From: SLFT01 sp964493075
Lineage (GTDB): Bacteria > Hydrogenedentota > Hydrogenedentia > Hydrogenedentales > CAITNO01
Direction: 5' to 3'
Assembly: GCA_964493075.1 (NCBI GenBank)
Contig: CAZBNU010000030.1
Span: 1-29,015, forward strand
DNA length: 29,015 nt
Program-made: the position numbers and the translations under genes
Shown: piece by piece, positions 7,994 to 16,161 of the stretch
Position numbering within the stretch: position 1 is the stretch's first letter
Layout of the letters: every line of letters starts with the position of its first letter
The notes under the pieces: generated by a model
Told to the model about the DNA's origin: nothing
The model's input: only the letters and a program-made list of their open reading frames with translations
Databases searched by the model: none

Positions 7994-9052
7994 ATGACCA
8001 AGCGTGAACGCTTTCTTGCATTTGCCGGATTTGAATCCGTTGACCGACCGCCGCGATATGCCGGGTTTGTGCCTGCTGCGTTGGAACGGGTTACCGCATT
8101 TCTGGGGAGTGATCCGAACCAATACTTTGACATGGACCTTGGCGAGGGGGTGGGGCTTACGCCTCCAGAAGGATTCCATCTTCCTGATTATTCGGTTTAT
8201 CACCCGGAATACGAAGTGGGCAAGGATGGGTTCACCATAGACGAGAACGGCTGCGGTCATCTCAACCACGGTTTTTATCATTTCACTGAATACATCAGCC
8301 CGTTACGGCACGCTACTTCCTTTACAGAGATTGAAAATTATCCGATTCCGAGCAATGAGACTTTTTCTGATTCGGAAATGCGCTGCGTTTGTGAGAAGGC
8401 CCATGCCAACGGCGACTTCGCCAGTATCTTTGTAGGGCACATGTACGAAAATGCCTGGCAGGTGCGCGGCTACGAACCCTTTCTCATGGATTTGCTGGTC
8501 CAGCGCGACTGGGCGGAATTGTTGCTGGATCGCTTTTGTGAGAACAACCTGCGTGTTGCCGAGGCTGCTGCACGGGCAGGTTATGACTGCATCTACACGG
8601 GCGATGATGTGGCAAACCAGAACACCATGATGTTTCATCCTGACGTGTGGCGTGATTTCATGAAGCCACGGTGGGCGAAAGTGATTGCTGCTGCACGTGC
8701 CATCAAGCCCGATGTTCACATCTGGTATCACTCCGACGGAAACATCACCGATATCCTTGACGACCTTGTGGAGATTGGCGTTACTATTCTTAATCCTGTG
8801 CAGCCTGAATGCCTGAATCCCATCGCTATCAGGAAGCGGTTCGGGAAACGGCTGGCGTTTGACGGCTGCATCGGCACCCAGACTACGTTCCCCTTTGGCA
8901 CTACAGAGGATATGAAAAAGAGGGTGCAGGAACTTGCCGACGTTTTAAACCCTAAAGGCGGAGGCTTGATGTTGTCTCCAACACACGTATTGGAGCCCGA
9001 AGTGCCGCCAGAGAATGTTAAGGCGTTCTTTGAGGCTTGTGATTCTCTTTGA
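7994..9052 (+). CDS. uroporphyrinogen decarboxylase (URO-D)-like / MtaA-superfamily protein
   Basis: A 352-residue protein with the family opening MTKRERFLAFAGFESVDRPP and an overall TIM-barrel-like pattern. The superfamily contains HemE and the zinc-dependent corrinoid methyltransferases MtaA and MtbA. It lacks the arginine-rich HemE signature, so haem synthesis is unlikely. Where MtaA/MtbA bind zinc through H-x-C and a late Cys, this protein has H246-S-D248-G-N and T-H331. A changed metal site is therefore possible, and a methyl-transfer role is inferred only. Many genes of this type occur in environmental anaerobes near carbohydrate or aromatic metabolism genes, with substrates unknown. 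AGGAA lies about eight bases before the ATG. The gene ends just before a promoter serving the ClpB-like gene. Confidence 0.82.
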   Translation: MTKRERFLAFAGFESVDRPPRYAGFVPAALERVTAFLGSDPNQYFDMDLGEGVGLTPPEGFHLPDYSVYHPEYEVGKDGFTIDENGCGHLNHGFYHFTEYISPLRHATSFTEIENYPIPSNETFSDSEMRCVCEKAHANGDFASIFVGHMYENAWQVRGYEPFLMDLLVQRDWAELLLDRFCENNLRVAEAAARAGYDCIYTGDDVANQNTMMFHPDVWRDFMKPRWAKVIAAARAIKPDVHIWYHSDGNITDILDDLVEIGVTILNPVQPECLNPIAIRKRFGKRLAFDGCIGTQTTFPFGTTEDMKKRVQELADVLNPKGGGLMLSPTHVLEPEVPPENVKAFFEACDSL

Positions 9053-9060
9053 TAAGGACT

Positions 9061-9089
9061 TTGCATAAGTTAGCGCAAGGCTATACAAT
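9061..9089 (+). promoter_or_regulatory. promoter for the ClpB-like gene
   Basis: TTGCAT (9061-9066) and TACAAT (9084-9089) are separated by exactly 17 bases, in the gap after the URO-D-like stop. A transcript would begin near 9096, about 65 bases before the ATG at 9161. No CIRCE-like or other heat-shock operator was recognised nearby. Confidence 0.55.
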
Positions 9090-9160
9090 ATGCAGCGGCA
9101 GAGTATGCGTAACATCAAATCACTTTGCAGGTGGACTGCACCTTCACAGAGGGAGAGTAA

Positions 9161-11545
9161 ATGCAACTTCAAGTTTCGAATAAAGTGAATGCCCTGATGG
9201 AAAAGGCGCTTCAGTTAAGCACCAGCCAAGGCAGGTTTTATGTGGGTGTGGAGCATGTGTTTTGCATGATTCTTGATCAGGCAGATGAATTGCCGCCTGC
9301 GTTCTGGGAGACTTATGGCAATGAACTCATGAAAGTGTTGCGCGAAGTGGGGCGCACGGCGTGGAAAGGGGAGCCCCAGACGCCAGCCAATGATGTGTTT
9401 TATACACCGCGCTGTATTAACGCCATTCAACAGGCAACAAAACTTGCGTCACGCCAAGGGCAAACGGAAGCCAATAGCGGCCATCTGCTGCTGGCCATTC
9501 TGGCGGATTGCCGTTCCGCACCCAGCCGGGCTATGGATTCCATGCGCATGGATCGCGGCGAATGTATCAAGGCGTTGTTGCGTGATTTGGGTATGGTGGG
9601 TGACCGGAAATCAGCGCCGTCAGTGCAGTCACAGGCTCAGCCATCTGCTGCGGGACCGATGGCTGTTCCACAACCTACCGCAATGGCTGAAGCATCGGCA
9701 CAGGGACAGGATGCTGCCAAAGCGAAACTGGAGTCTTTGACTCGGGATCTGACAAAAATGGCGCGTGAGGGCAAACTGCAGCCTGCGATTGGGCGGGATG
9801 CGGAAATCTTCGAGATGCTTCAGGTGCTTTCCCGAAAATCCAAGAACAATGTCATGATCGTGGGGGAAGCGGGTGTTGGCAAAACGCAGATTGTAGAGGG
9901 TATTGCGCTCAATATCGCCAAAGGCAATGCCAACTCCCTGATTCCCAATTATCGCATTCTGGAACTTAATGTAGCCGCTATGATGTCCGGCACCCAGTAC
10001 CGCGGTGTGTTTGAGGAAAAATTGCTGTCTCTGATTGATCAACTGAAAAACGAGCCGGATACGGTGTTGTTTATTGATGAAGCCCACATGATCATGGGTG
10101 CGGGAGCGACTGAAGGCGACGGCATGGACATGGCGAATCTGTTGAAGCCTGCTCTGGCACGTGGCGAGATACGGTGCATCGGCGCCACCACCATACGGGA
10201 ATATCGCAAGTTCGTGGAAAAAGACCCGGCATTGGAACGGCGCTTCCAGATGGTGCGCGTGGAGGAATTGTCGGAGGAAGCCACTATTGAGGTCATGAAG
10301 CGGGTGGTGCCCACTTTGGAAAAGCACCACATGGTGCGTATTTCGGAACAGGCTGTGGAAACAACGATACGGCTTACCCAGCGTCATCTGCCCAACCGCT
10401 GTATGCCGGATAAGGTCATAGATGTGCTGGATCAGGCCTGTGCCCGATACCGTCTGAAATTGATGGCGCAGCAAAACAATCCAAAGAGTCTCGAAAACAC
10501 CATGGTCGCTTCCGTGGATGTGGGGGTGACGCCTCACGAAATCCGCAAGGTTATCAGTCGCATGACTGCTGTGCCTATAGAAGAGATGACTGCGGAAGAA
10601 CGGATGCACCTGGGCGCTATTGAAAAGAAAATCAAAGAGAAGCTGATTGGTCAGGACGAAGCGGTGGCAAAATCGGTGTCCGCCGTAAAGAAGTCCCGTG
10701 CTGGACTGGCGGATCCCAATCGGCCCGATGCGGTGTTGTTGTTTCTTGGCCCGTCCGGTGTGGGCAAGACACAGCTGGCAAAACTGCTGGCGAATTATCT
10801 TTTTGGTTCCGCGAACCACCTGCTCACCTTCGATATGTCTGAGTTTATTGAGGAGCATTCCGTGTCGCGGTTACTGGGTGCGCCACCTGGGTATGTGGGG
10901 GCCGATGAGGAGGGACGGCTTACCGGTGCGGTACGCACCACGCCCTTCTCCATTCTGCTTTTTGATGAAATTGAAAAGGCGCACCAACGTATTTTCGACA
11001 TTTTTCTGCCCATTTTTGATGAAGGCCGATTAAAAGATTCCCGTGGTCGTGAGGTTAGTTTTAAAAACTGCATTATCATCATGACCTCCAATATCGGTGC
11101 AGATATTCTCAGCAATCCAGATGTAGAAAATCCGCGAGCGGCGCTCGTAGAGGAGTTGCGCCGTCATTTCCGACCGGAGTTCATTAACCGCATAGACGAC
11201 ATTATTCCCTTCTATCCGCTGCTTAACGAGGACGTGCGTAGTATTCTGCGACTCGAAATCAATGCGGTGCGCGCACGCTTGCAGGAAAAGCAGTTAAAAC
11301 TGCGTATGTATCAGCGGGCCTATGAGCATCTGATGACAACAGGGTATTCCAATGAATTTGGCGCCCGTGAACTGAGGCGCATTGTTGACCAACAAATAAC
11401 GGTGCCTGTGAGCGACCTTATCCTTCGCGGCAAAGTTGCGCCGGGTGATGTCATCAATGTGATGGTGGATAACGATAAACTTGTATTTGTAAAAGGTGAT
11501 GCAGAAAGTGATGAAGAGCGTAGAAAAAGGAAAATGTCCAAATGA
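9161..11545 (+). CDS. ClpB-like Hsp100 double AAA+ ATPase lacking the M domain
   Basis: A 794-residue Clp/Hsp100 protein. Residues 1-145 are a Clp N-domain-like double repeat, 150-187 a Pro/Ala/Gln-rich linker, 190-435 AAA1 and 485-775 AAA2 with its small domain. Walker A/B are GEAGVGKT (235-242) and LFIDEAH (303-309), then GPSGVGKT (530-537) and ILLFDEIE (598-605); the AAA1 arginine finger region is ERRF (359-362). The AAA2 region (SRAGLADPNRP, GAPPGYVGADEEGRL) is closest in feel to ClpB. However, the coiled-coil M domain that ClpB uses with DnaK is missing: AAA1 passes to AAA2 through only about 50 residues. No ClpP-binding IGL/IGF loop is seen after TSNIG (643-647), so a protease partner is unlikely. 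GGGAGAG before the ATG fixes the start. It overlaps the FHA-membrane gene by ATGA. Confidence 0.9.
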   Translation: MQLQVSNKVNALMEKALQLSTSQGRFYVGVEHVFCMILDQADELPPAFWETYGNELMKVLREVGRTAWKGEPQTPANDVFYTPRCINAIQQATKLASRQGQTEANSGHLLLAILADCRSAPSRAMDSMRMDRGECIKALLRDLGMVGDRKSAPSVQSQAQPSAAGPMAVPQPTAMAEASAQGQDAAKAKLESLTRDLTKMAREGKLQPAIGRDAEIFEMLQVLSRKSKNNVMIVGEAGVGKTQIVEGIALNIAKGNANSLIPNYRILELNVAAMMSGTQYRGVFEEKLLSLIDQLKNEPDTVLFIDEAHMIMGAGATEGDGMDMANLLKPALARGEIRCIGATTIREYRKFVEKDPALERRFQMVRVEELSEEATIEVMKRVVPTLEKHHMVRISEQAVETTIRLTQRHLPNRCMPDKVIDVLDQACARYRLKLMAQQNNPKSLENTMVASVDVGVTPHEIRKVISRMTAVPIEEMTAEERMHLGAIEKKIKEKLIGQDEAVAKSVSAVKKSRAGLADPNRPDAVLLFLGPSGVGKTQLAKLLANYLFGSANHLLTFDMSEFIEEHSVSRLLGAPPGYVGADEEGRLTGAVRTTPFSILLFDEIEKAHQRIFDIFLPIFDEGRLKDSRGREVSFKNCIIIMTSNIGADILSNPDVENPRAALVEELRRHFRPEFINRIDDIIPFYPLLNEDVRSILRLEINAVRARLQEKQLKLRMYQRAYEHLMTTGYSNEFGARELRRIVDQQITVPVSDLILRGKVAPGDVINVMVDNDKLVFVKGDAESDEERRKRKMSK

Positions 11546-12117
11546 GCGCTGAATATACTGATGCTTTTGAAATTGTGAACGGCCCGGAGGATGGTGTTGC
11601 CTTCCCTATTATACGTAGTCCGTTCAATATCGGCGCGAGCGGCGACTGCGCGGTGTACCTTAATTTCGATAAAAAAGTTTTTCCTGAACATGCCCGCGTG
11701 AATGTAGTGTCCAATGGGTATCGGATACGCAGCACGTCGGGCACACCGGTATATATTAACGAAAAACGCTCCGGCATGGTCTGGGCTCGTATTGCCCGTT
11801 CCGGCGACATCGTCCGCGTTGGGGAGACCAGTTTGTGCGTGGTTTGCGCTCCTGACGGCCTCGCAAAGCGCAGCATCGGCATGCCCACTGACAGCAATCT
11901 CGTCTGGCTGCTGCGTTCTTTATTTGGTGTGCTTTTCAAGGCTGGTCGGCTGTTCTACCGTCTTTTTTTCAGGATGCTGACCCGGTTTAATCGGGTTGCC
12001 CTTGCAATCGTGGTGGCGGTGCTGATCCTCGCCTGGTTCCAGCCGCAGTTACTTCGTTCCGTAATTTATTACGTGGGCGGCTGGGCAAATCATTTCTGGA
12101 GTAGAATAACCGGGTAA
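11542..12117 (+). CDS. degenerate FHA-like protein with C-terminal membrane anchor
   Basis: A 191-residue protein. Residues 8-106 follow the FHA beta-sandwich pattern: FNIGASGDCAVYL, FPEHARV, GTPVYINEK and GDIVRVGETSLCV. The phosphopeptide-binding residues of a classical FHA domain are changed: the GR is GA at 31-32, and the Ser of S-x-x-H is replaced in VFPEHAR. It may therefore bind protein without needing phosphothreonine. A basic stretch (109-150) precedes one strong membrane helix at about 151-166. The ATG shares bases with the ClpB-like stop codon (ATGA, 11542-11545), so the two are translationally coupled and probably act together; the FHA protein could tether the ATPase to the membrane. 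FHA assignment is by pattern only. Confidence 0.7.
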   Translation: MSAEYTDAFEIVNGPEDGVAFPIIRSPFNIGASGDCAVYLNFDKKVFPEHARVNVVSNGYRIRSTSGTPVYINEKRSGMVWARIARSGDIVRVGETSLCVVCAPDGLAKRSIGMPTDSNLVWLLRSLFGVLFKAGRLFYRLFFRMLTRFNRVALAIVVAVLILAWFQPQLLRSVIYYVGGWANHFWSRITG

Positions 12118-12199
12118 AGCGGCAACCATAAAGGAGTATTTGGTATTAACATCAGAAGAGCGACTTCTGTTGAATTCCGCTGGAAGTAAGGAAACCGTA

Positions 12200-13411
12200 A
12201 TGAAACAACTTTTTTCTGTACTGATTTTATCGCTGCTGGGGAGTCAGAACGGTTTTGCGGATGATGCACGCGATTACTCCTTTGATGGTTTGATGTCGCG
12301 GGAAGTATTGGATAACTACCTTTCACGGGCAGTGACGCATCTGGGCTTGTGTTCTGATTTGAATGCCACGCAGGAAGATGCGTTTGAAGACGACGTGCGC
12401 ATGTTGTGCAATATAGGCGCAAAGTTTATTGGCCGGGCCGCCTATGTTTGGTATCCCTGGAACGACGGCGAACATCTTGATACTGTGGTTCGCAGACGTG
12501 CTGCTTATGCGCTGGCAAAAGACCCGGAAATGATTTTGCAGGCGTGTGTCTTTGAAACGACCCATACTAACGTCAATAATATCCCGGTTCCGGCTTGGGT
12601 TTTGGAGGAATTTGATTTGCCTGTGGCGTCACGGAATTTCCGGTATGACGACATGCTCTTTGAAAACGGTGATTTTGTGGATCATTGGGAGAAAGGCGCT
12701 TCCGTTCCCGACATGAGCCGTCTGGAAACGCGGCTGTGGTTTTACTATCGCGCGCGGTGTTACATAGACTTGGGATTCGAGGCGATACATTTCGGCCAGG
12801 TGATGCTTATGGACAACAACGATCCGGGGCATGTACATTGGCGCAATATGCTCGGCCGGGTGCGTGCTTATGCAAAACAACATGCGCGCCGCCATTTCAT
12901 CTTATGTGATGCTCACACCAGCGGTTTTGCAGTAGATGGCGAATTGATGTTTGATTTCCACTCGTTTCCGTTGCGCACGAAAGATGTGCTGGACAAGCCA
13001 CAGGAAGTCATTCTGGAGAAAGGTTATCTTGATAGTATTTACGGAAAAAGCGTTGGCGGGATAACGCCCAGCGGCTGGGAATGCAAGCATCTGCCTTACT
13101 TGGTCGAATTGGATAATTGGGGGGTGAATGAGCCTGGTAAAGGAGGCGTACCCTATTACAGTTGGGGCCGTGACGAAATCAGTTGGTTTGCCAGCCAAAC
13201 AGAGGCGTACAGAAACAGTTGGTTGAATTATGCCTGGAACTGGCTGCGCGAGAATGATCCTGACGGTTGGCTTCAGATGCCAGCGCAACGTTGTTTGACG
13301 GCTGCAGCGGGGGGACAGCGCTGGTATCATGCTAATACCCAAAGCGAGGCTGCGCCGGATGGATTCAATCAGGAAGAAACCATAAAGCAAATCTGGCTTG
13401 CCTGCCCGTAA
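12200..13411 (+). CDS. secreted protein of unknown function (possible TIM-barrel type)
   Basis: A 403-residue protein with an apparent signal peptide (MKQLFSVLILSLLGSQNGFA, then DD). I do not recognise the family. The mature part is rich in Trp, Tyr, Asp and His. Segments such as FEAIHFGQVMLMDNNDPGH, HFILCDAHTSG and LVELDNWGVNEPG look like the strand-loop-carboxylate elements of sugar-active TIM barrels, but no glycosidase signature is certain. The ATG at 12200 is chosen for its signal peptide and for AAGGAA about seven bases upstream. An in-frame TTG at 12140 with AAGGAG only three bases before it would add 20 non-hydrophobic residues. It follows the FHA gene by 82 bases on the same strand, so co-transcription with the ClpB-like gene is possible. 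Confidence 0.6.
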   Translation: MKQLFSVLILSLLGSQNGFADDARDYSFDGLMSREVLDNYLSRAVTHLGLCSDLNATQEDAFEDDVRMLCNIGAKFIGRAAYVWYPWNDGEHLDTVVRRRAAYALAKDPEMILQACVFETTHTNVNNIPVPAWVLEEFDLPVASRNFRYDDMLFENGDFVDHWEKGASVPDMSRLETRLWFYYRARCYIDLGFEAIHFGQVMLMDNNDPGHVHWRNMLGRVRAYAKQHARRHFILCDAHTSGFAVDGELMFDFHSFPLRTKDVLDKPQEVILEKGYLDSIYGKSVGGITPSGWECKHLPYLVELDNWGVNEPGKGGVPYYSWGRDEISWFASQTEAYRNSWLNYAWNWLRENDPDGWLQMPAQRCLTAAAGGQRWYHANTQSEAAPDGFNQEETIKQIWLACP

Positions 13412-13475
13412 AAAGCGTTTTCGGGGTGTGCGAACCGTCCTGTTTCCAGCAGTATTCTCTACTTGCGTTTAATTC

Positions 13476-13504
13476 TTGCAAATAAAAAAAACAAGGACTA
13501 TAAT
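13476..13504 (+). promoter_or_regulatory. near-consensus sigma70 promoter
   Basis: TTGCAA (13476-13481), a 17-base spacer rich in A, and TATAAT (13499-13504). The -10 is perfect and the -35 matches four of six positions. A transcript would begin near 13511, about 44 bases before the ATG at 13555. It is the strongest-looking promoter in the window and suggests high constitutive expression of the following gene or operon. Confidence 0.7.
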
Positions 13505-13554
13505 AGAGGTCGGTATAGATCGGGAAGCGAGTGACCGACAAGGAGACTGTTGGT

Positions 13555-14400
13555 ATGCCGGACAAATCAGACGTCAGGATATGGGGGGCTGCAGAAGAAC
13601 CCGCCCGTCAAAAGCGGGAGCGGAACAAACTTATTGTGCGTACTAAGAAAGGGGAAATTTTCTATGGGATGTGCTTTGCGTTGAATAAAAATACCTCCGG
13701 TTTTCATTTAGACTTGCAGAATAAAAACGGACTTCCCCTTAACCAGACGAAGCATATATTATTTAATGATATCAAGGCAGTATTCTATGTGAAGAGTTTT
13801 GATGGGCGGTACAATCCCAACGACTACCAGCAGGAACTTGTTCCTAAAAACCAGCCTGTAGCGGTTGAGTTTGAAGATGGTGAAACGGTGCTTGGAAGAC
13901 CTGTGCATGCTTCGTGGCGCGAGGACCCGCGTTTTTTTGTTATGCCGGAGGAGACAGACAGCAATAATATTATGATTCTCGTTGAGCGCAGTGCTGTGGC
14001 CGCTATTCATGATCTAATAGAATATAAGAAGCAACGGCAAAATGAATTCAGTGATTATGTTAAGCAGCATCGCAAACCGGGGATGAGTAAAGAAGAGTGT
14101 ATTGGCGATTTCTATTTTTCCAGTAAGGATTACAAAAATGCGTTGCGCCATTATAGAGTCGCCAGGGAGCAGGAAGGCCTTACAGATGCGCTGAAAAAGA
14201 AAATATGCGCGGCAAAATACAATCTCAGCATGCGCTATATCAAACAGAAAGACTATGCGCGGGCACTCCAACTGATGGAACTGTTGCTCAAGGTGGACCC
14301 TGCGCACGAGCAGGCCTTGCATAAATACAAGCAGTTAAAGGCGCATATTGCCAAAAAGACTTCGGAATCGAGCAGCGGAGAGCATAACCCATTGTTATGA
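13555..14400 (+). CDS. uncharacterised protein: duplicated small beta domain plus TPR-like helices
   Basis: A 281-residue protein with no signal peptide or membrane helix. Residues about 25-85 (LIVRTKKGEIFYGMCF through NDIKAVFYVKSFDGRY) resemble a small bacterial domain of unknown function whose usual signature is KAVFFVKDFDG. Residues about 94-150 (VAVEFEDGETVLGRPVH and onward) look like a second, divergent copy. Residues about 175-265 are amphipathic helices with TPR-like spacing (YFSSKDYKNALRHYRVA; YIKQKDYARALQLMELLLKV). A protein-binding or regulatory role is likely, the partner unknown. The start is the ATG at 13555, nine bases after AGGAG; a GTG at 13531 is in frame but has no ribosome site. 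It stands behind the best promoter in the window and is followed 22 bases later by the nitroreductase. Confidence 0.75.
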   Translation: MPDKSDVRIWGAAEEPARQKRERNKLIVRTKKGEIFYGMCFALNKNTSGFHLDLQNKNGLPLNQTKHILFNDIKAVFYVKSFDGRYNPNDYQQELVPKNQPVAVEFEDGETVLGRPVHASWREDPRFFVMPEETDSNNIMILVERSAVAAIHDLIEYKKQRQNEFSDYVKQHRKPGMSKEECIGDFYFSSKDYKNALRHYRVAREQEGLTDALKKKICAAKYNLSMRYIKQKDYARALQLMELLLKVDPAHEQALHKYKQLKAHIAKKTSESSSGEHNPLL

Positions 14401-14422
14401 AATGAATAAAGGAATAGAGTTT

Positions 14423-15031
14423 ATGTACTTACACACAGCGGTTGAGAGTCGTCGTGCGGTGAAGCACTATGATCCCAATCATGTAATGCCGGACGGCGAA
14501 CTCAAAGAGTTTTTGCGGCTTGCCCTGTTGTCGCCTACTTCTTTTAACATTCAAAACTGGCGGCTTGTGGCAGTGATGGACAAGGAACTTCGTCAACAAC
14601 TTCGTGCTGTCTCTTGGAATCAGGCACAGGTGACGGATGCTTCGGTATTGTTCATTTTATGCGCAGATTTGAAATCCTGGGAGAAGGAGCCTGAGCGGTA
14701 CTGGCGCAACATGCCCCTGGAGTTTCAGGATTTTATTTTGCCGGCAATTGATTCTTATTACCGGGACAAAGACCAGGTACAGCGCGACGAGGCGATGCGT
14801 TCCTGTGGCATTATCGCCCAAACCATGATGCTTGTTGCGAAGACAATGGGCTACGATACCTGTCCCATGGTGGGTTTCGATTTCGAAGCCGTGGGAAAAC
14901 TGATCAACCTGCCGGAAGACCATGTGATTGCCATGATGCTTGCCGTCGGCAAGGCAATCGCTCCTGCAAATCCCAGAGGTGGCCAGTTGCCCGTTGAGGA
15001 TATTCTGGTGCTAGACAGGTTCAAGGCGTAA
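14423..15031 (+). CDS. nitroreductase family FMN oxidoreductase
   Basis: A 202-residue protein. The N-terminal SRRAVKHYDP (9-18) and SPTSFNIQNWRLVAV (37-51) are the FMN-phosphate and flavin-contact motifs of the nitroreductase family. NPRGGQLPVEDIL near the C-terminus (183-195) is the expected closing segment. Members are homodimeric flavoproteins that use NAD(P)H to reduce nitro compounds, quinones or other electrophiles; the true substrate here is unknown. Of the two in-frame ATGs, 14423 is preferred because AAAGGAA ends eight bases upstream and the family usually begins close to the S-R-R motif; 14402 would add seven residues. It is probably co-transcribed with the upstream gene and is convergent with murG. 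Confidence 0.88.
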   Translation: MYLHTAVESRRAVKHYDPNHVMPDGELKEFLRLALLSPTSFNIQNWRLVAVMDKELRQQLRAVSWNQAQVTDASVLFILCADLKSWEKEPERYWRNMPLEFQDFILPAIDSYYRDKDQVQRDEAMRSCGIIAQTMMLVAKTMGYDTCPMVGFDFEAVGKLINLPEDHVIAMMLAVGKAIAPANPRGGQLPVEDILVLDRFKA

Positions 15032-15042
15032 TCAAATTTTCA

Positions 15043-15063
15043 AAAGAGGCAACGCTGCTTCTT
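15043..15063. terminator. hairpin between convergent nitroreductase and murG genes
   Basis: AAGAGGC (15044-15050) pairs with GCTTCTT (15057-15063), one G-U pair included, across the 6-base loop AACGCT. It lies directly against the murG stop and 12 bases past the nitroreductase stop. Its sequence is strikingly like the hairpin at 1282-1303 (same AAAGAGGC stem and a loop ending CGCT). Confidence 0.5.
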
Positions 15064-16161
15064 CTACTTTGCTCCATGCACCAGTTCAATAATAGTCTCG
15101 GCAATAGTCTCGGTGGCCATTGGTTTGGCCAGTGATTTTGCTGCTTTCCCCATTGCTTCCAGAGCGGTATCATCCTTGATCAGACGGCGAAGCAGGTCGC
15201 TTAGGGATTCACCGTTGCAGTCCTCGTCCAGCAGCACCACGGCAGCCCCCGCCTTTTCAAATGCGCGTGCATTGTGTTCCTGGTGGTTGTCTGCGGCATG
15301 GGGATAGGGGATTAAGATGGCGGGTTTTTGCAACACGGCAAGTTCCGCCGTGGTAGAGGCGCCCGCCCGTGAAACGATGAGATCAGCGGCCGCACACGCT
15401 GTCGCCATGTCGTCAATAAAGGCGTGTACCGCTGTTTTTGCTGTTGCGCCTTCCGCTCTGATGCGCATCTGAATGGCCTCTGACTTGCCTGCCCCCCAGA
15501 TGAACTGTGTTTCTTCACTTCCAAGGGTGTGCACCACGGTTGCCATGGCTTCATTGATAGTATGGGCGCCTTGGCTGCCGCCAATCACCAGCACTAAGGG
15601 AACATCCGGGCGGAATCCAAGTTCTTCTTTGGCCTGATTCTTATCTTTGGGGTTCATGAAAGCGGCGCGGACCGGATTGCCGACCACCAGCGCCTTTTCT
15701 TCTGGAAAATTTCCCACAGTATCGGGATAACTGAGCAGCAACCGTGACGCGCGGGAAGCACAAATGCGGTTGGCGAGTCCAAGCCGTTTGTTTTGTTCGT
15801 GCATTACCGTATGGATGCCCATGCGCTGCGCCACCCAGATGGCGGGCAGGCTTACATAGCCTCCGACGCCGAATACGACCTGAGGTCGAAAGACCCGCAG
15901 ATAGAACCAGACGCGAAAAACAGACCACGCCAGTTTAAGGCCGGTGATTAGGATTCGGGGGGATTTGGTGCGGGTCCAGCCCTCCACAGGCACCGACCGA
16001 AATGGGACATGGTGTTGCGCGGCCACCCGTTCCTCCATACTGTTTTTTTTGCCTATCCATTGCAGCAACAGTTGTGGGTCGCGCCGCTTCAATTCTTCAA
16101 TAACGGCTACTGCAGGAGATGTGTGTCCTCCTGTGCCGCCGCCTGTAATCACTATTTTCAT
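15064..16161 (-). CDS. murG: MurG, UDP-GlcNAc:undecaprenyl-PP-MurNAc-pentapeptide GlcNAc transferase
   Basis: A 365-residue GT28 glycosyltransferase, the usual MurG length. It adds GlcNAc to lipid I to form lipid II at the inner face of the cytoplasmic membrane, the last cytoplasmic step of peptidoglycan synthesis. The glycine loop GGGTGGH (7-13), VVFGVGGYVSLPA (95-107), HEQN (121-124), GGSQGA (194-199), SRAGAST (264-270) with E273, and the ADNHQ loop (290-294) are all present. AGGA about nine bases before the ATG fixes the start. The gene is separated from the rest of the division/cell-wall cluster: neighbours are a nitroreductase and a cyclase. It shows this organism makes peptidoglycan precursors. 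Confidence 0.97.
   Translation of the reverse strand: MKIVITGGGTGGHTSPAVAVIEELKRRDPQLLLQWIGKKNSMEERVAAQHHVPFRSVPVEGWTRTKSPRILITGLKLAWSVFRVWFYLRVFRPQVVFGVGGYVSLPAIWVAQRMGIHTVMHEQNKRLGLANRICASRASRLLLSYPDTVGNFPEEKALVVGNPVRAAFMNPKDKNQAKEELGFRPDVPLVLVIGGSQGAHTINEAMATVVHTLGSEETQFIWGAGKSEAIQMRIRAEGATAKTAVHAFIDDMATACAAADLIVSRAGASTTAELAVLQKPAILIPYPHAADNHQEHNARAFEKAGAAVVLLDEDCNGESLSDLLRRLIKDDTALEAMGKAAKSLAKPMATETIAETIIELVHGAK

Noticed and set aside
9629..10858. 409-codon minus-strand frame opposite the ClpB-like gene
   Set aside because: It lies wholly within the AAA+ coding region, has no ribosome site or recognisable motif, and the plus strand is clearly coding.
9161..12117. Hsp100 plus FHA pair considered as part of a type VI secretion system
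   Set aside because: No TssB/TssC sheath, Hcp, VgrG or baseplate genes nearby, and the following gene is an unrelated secreted protein.
15064..16161. murG considered as an edge of a division/cell-wall gene cluster
   Set aside because: Neighbours on both sides are unrelated (nitroreductase, cyclase) and no mur or fts gene is present.
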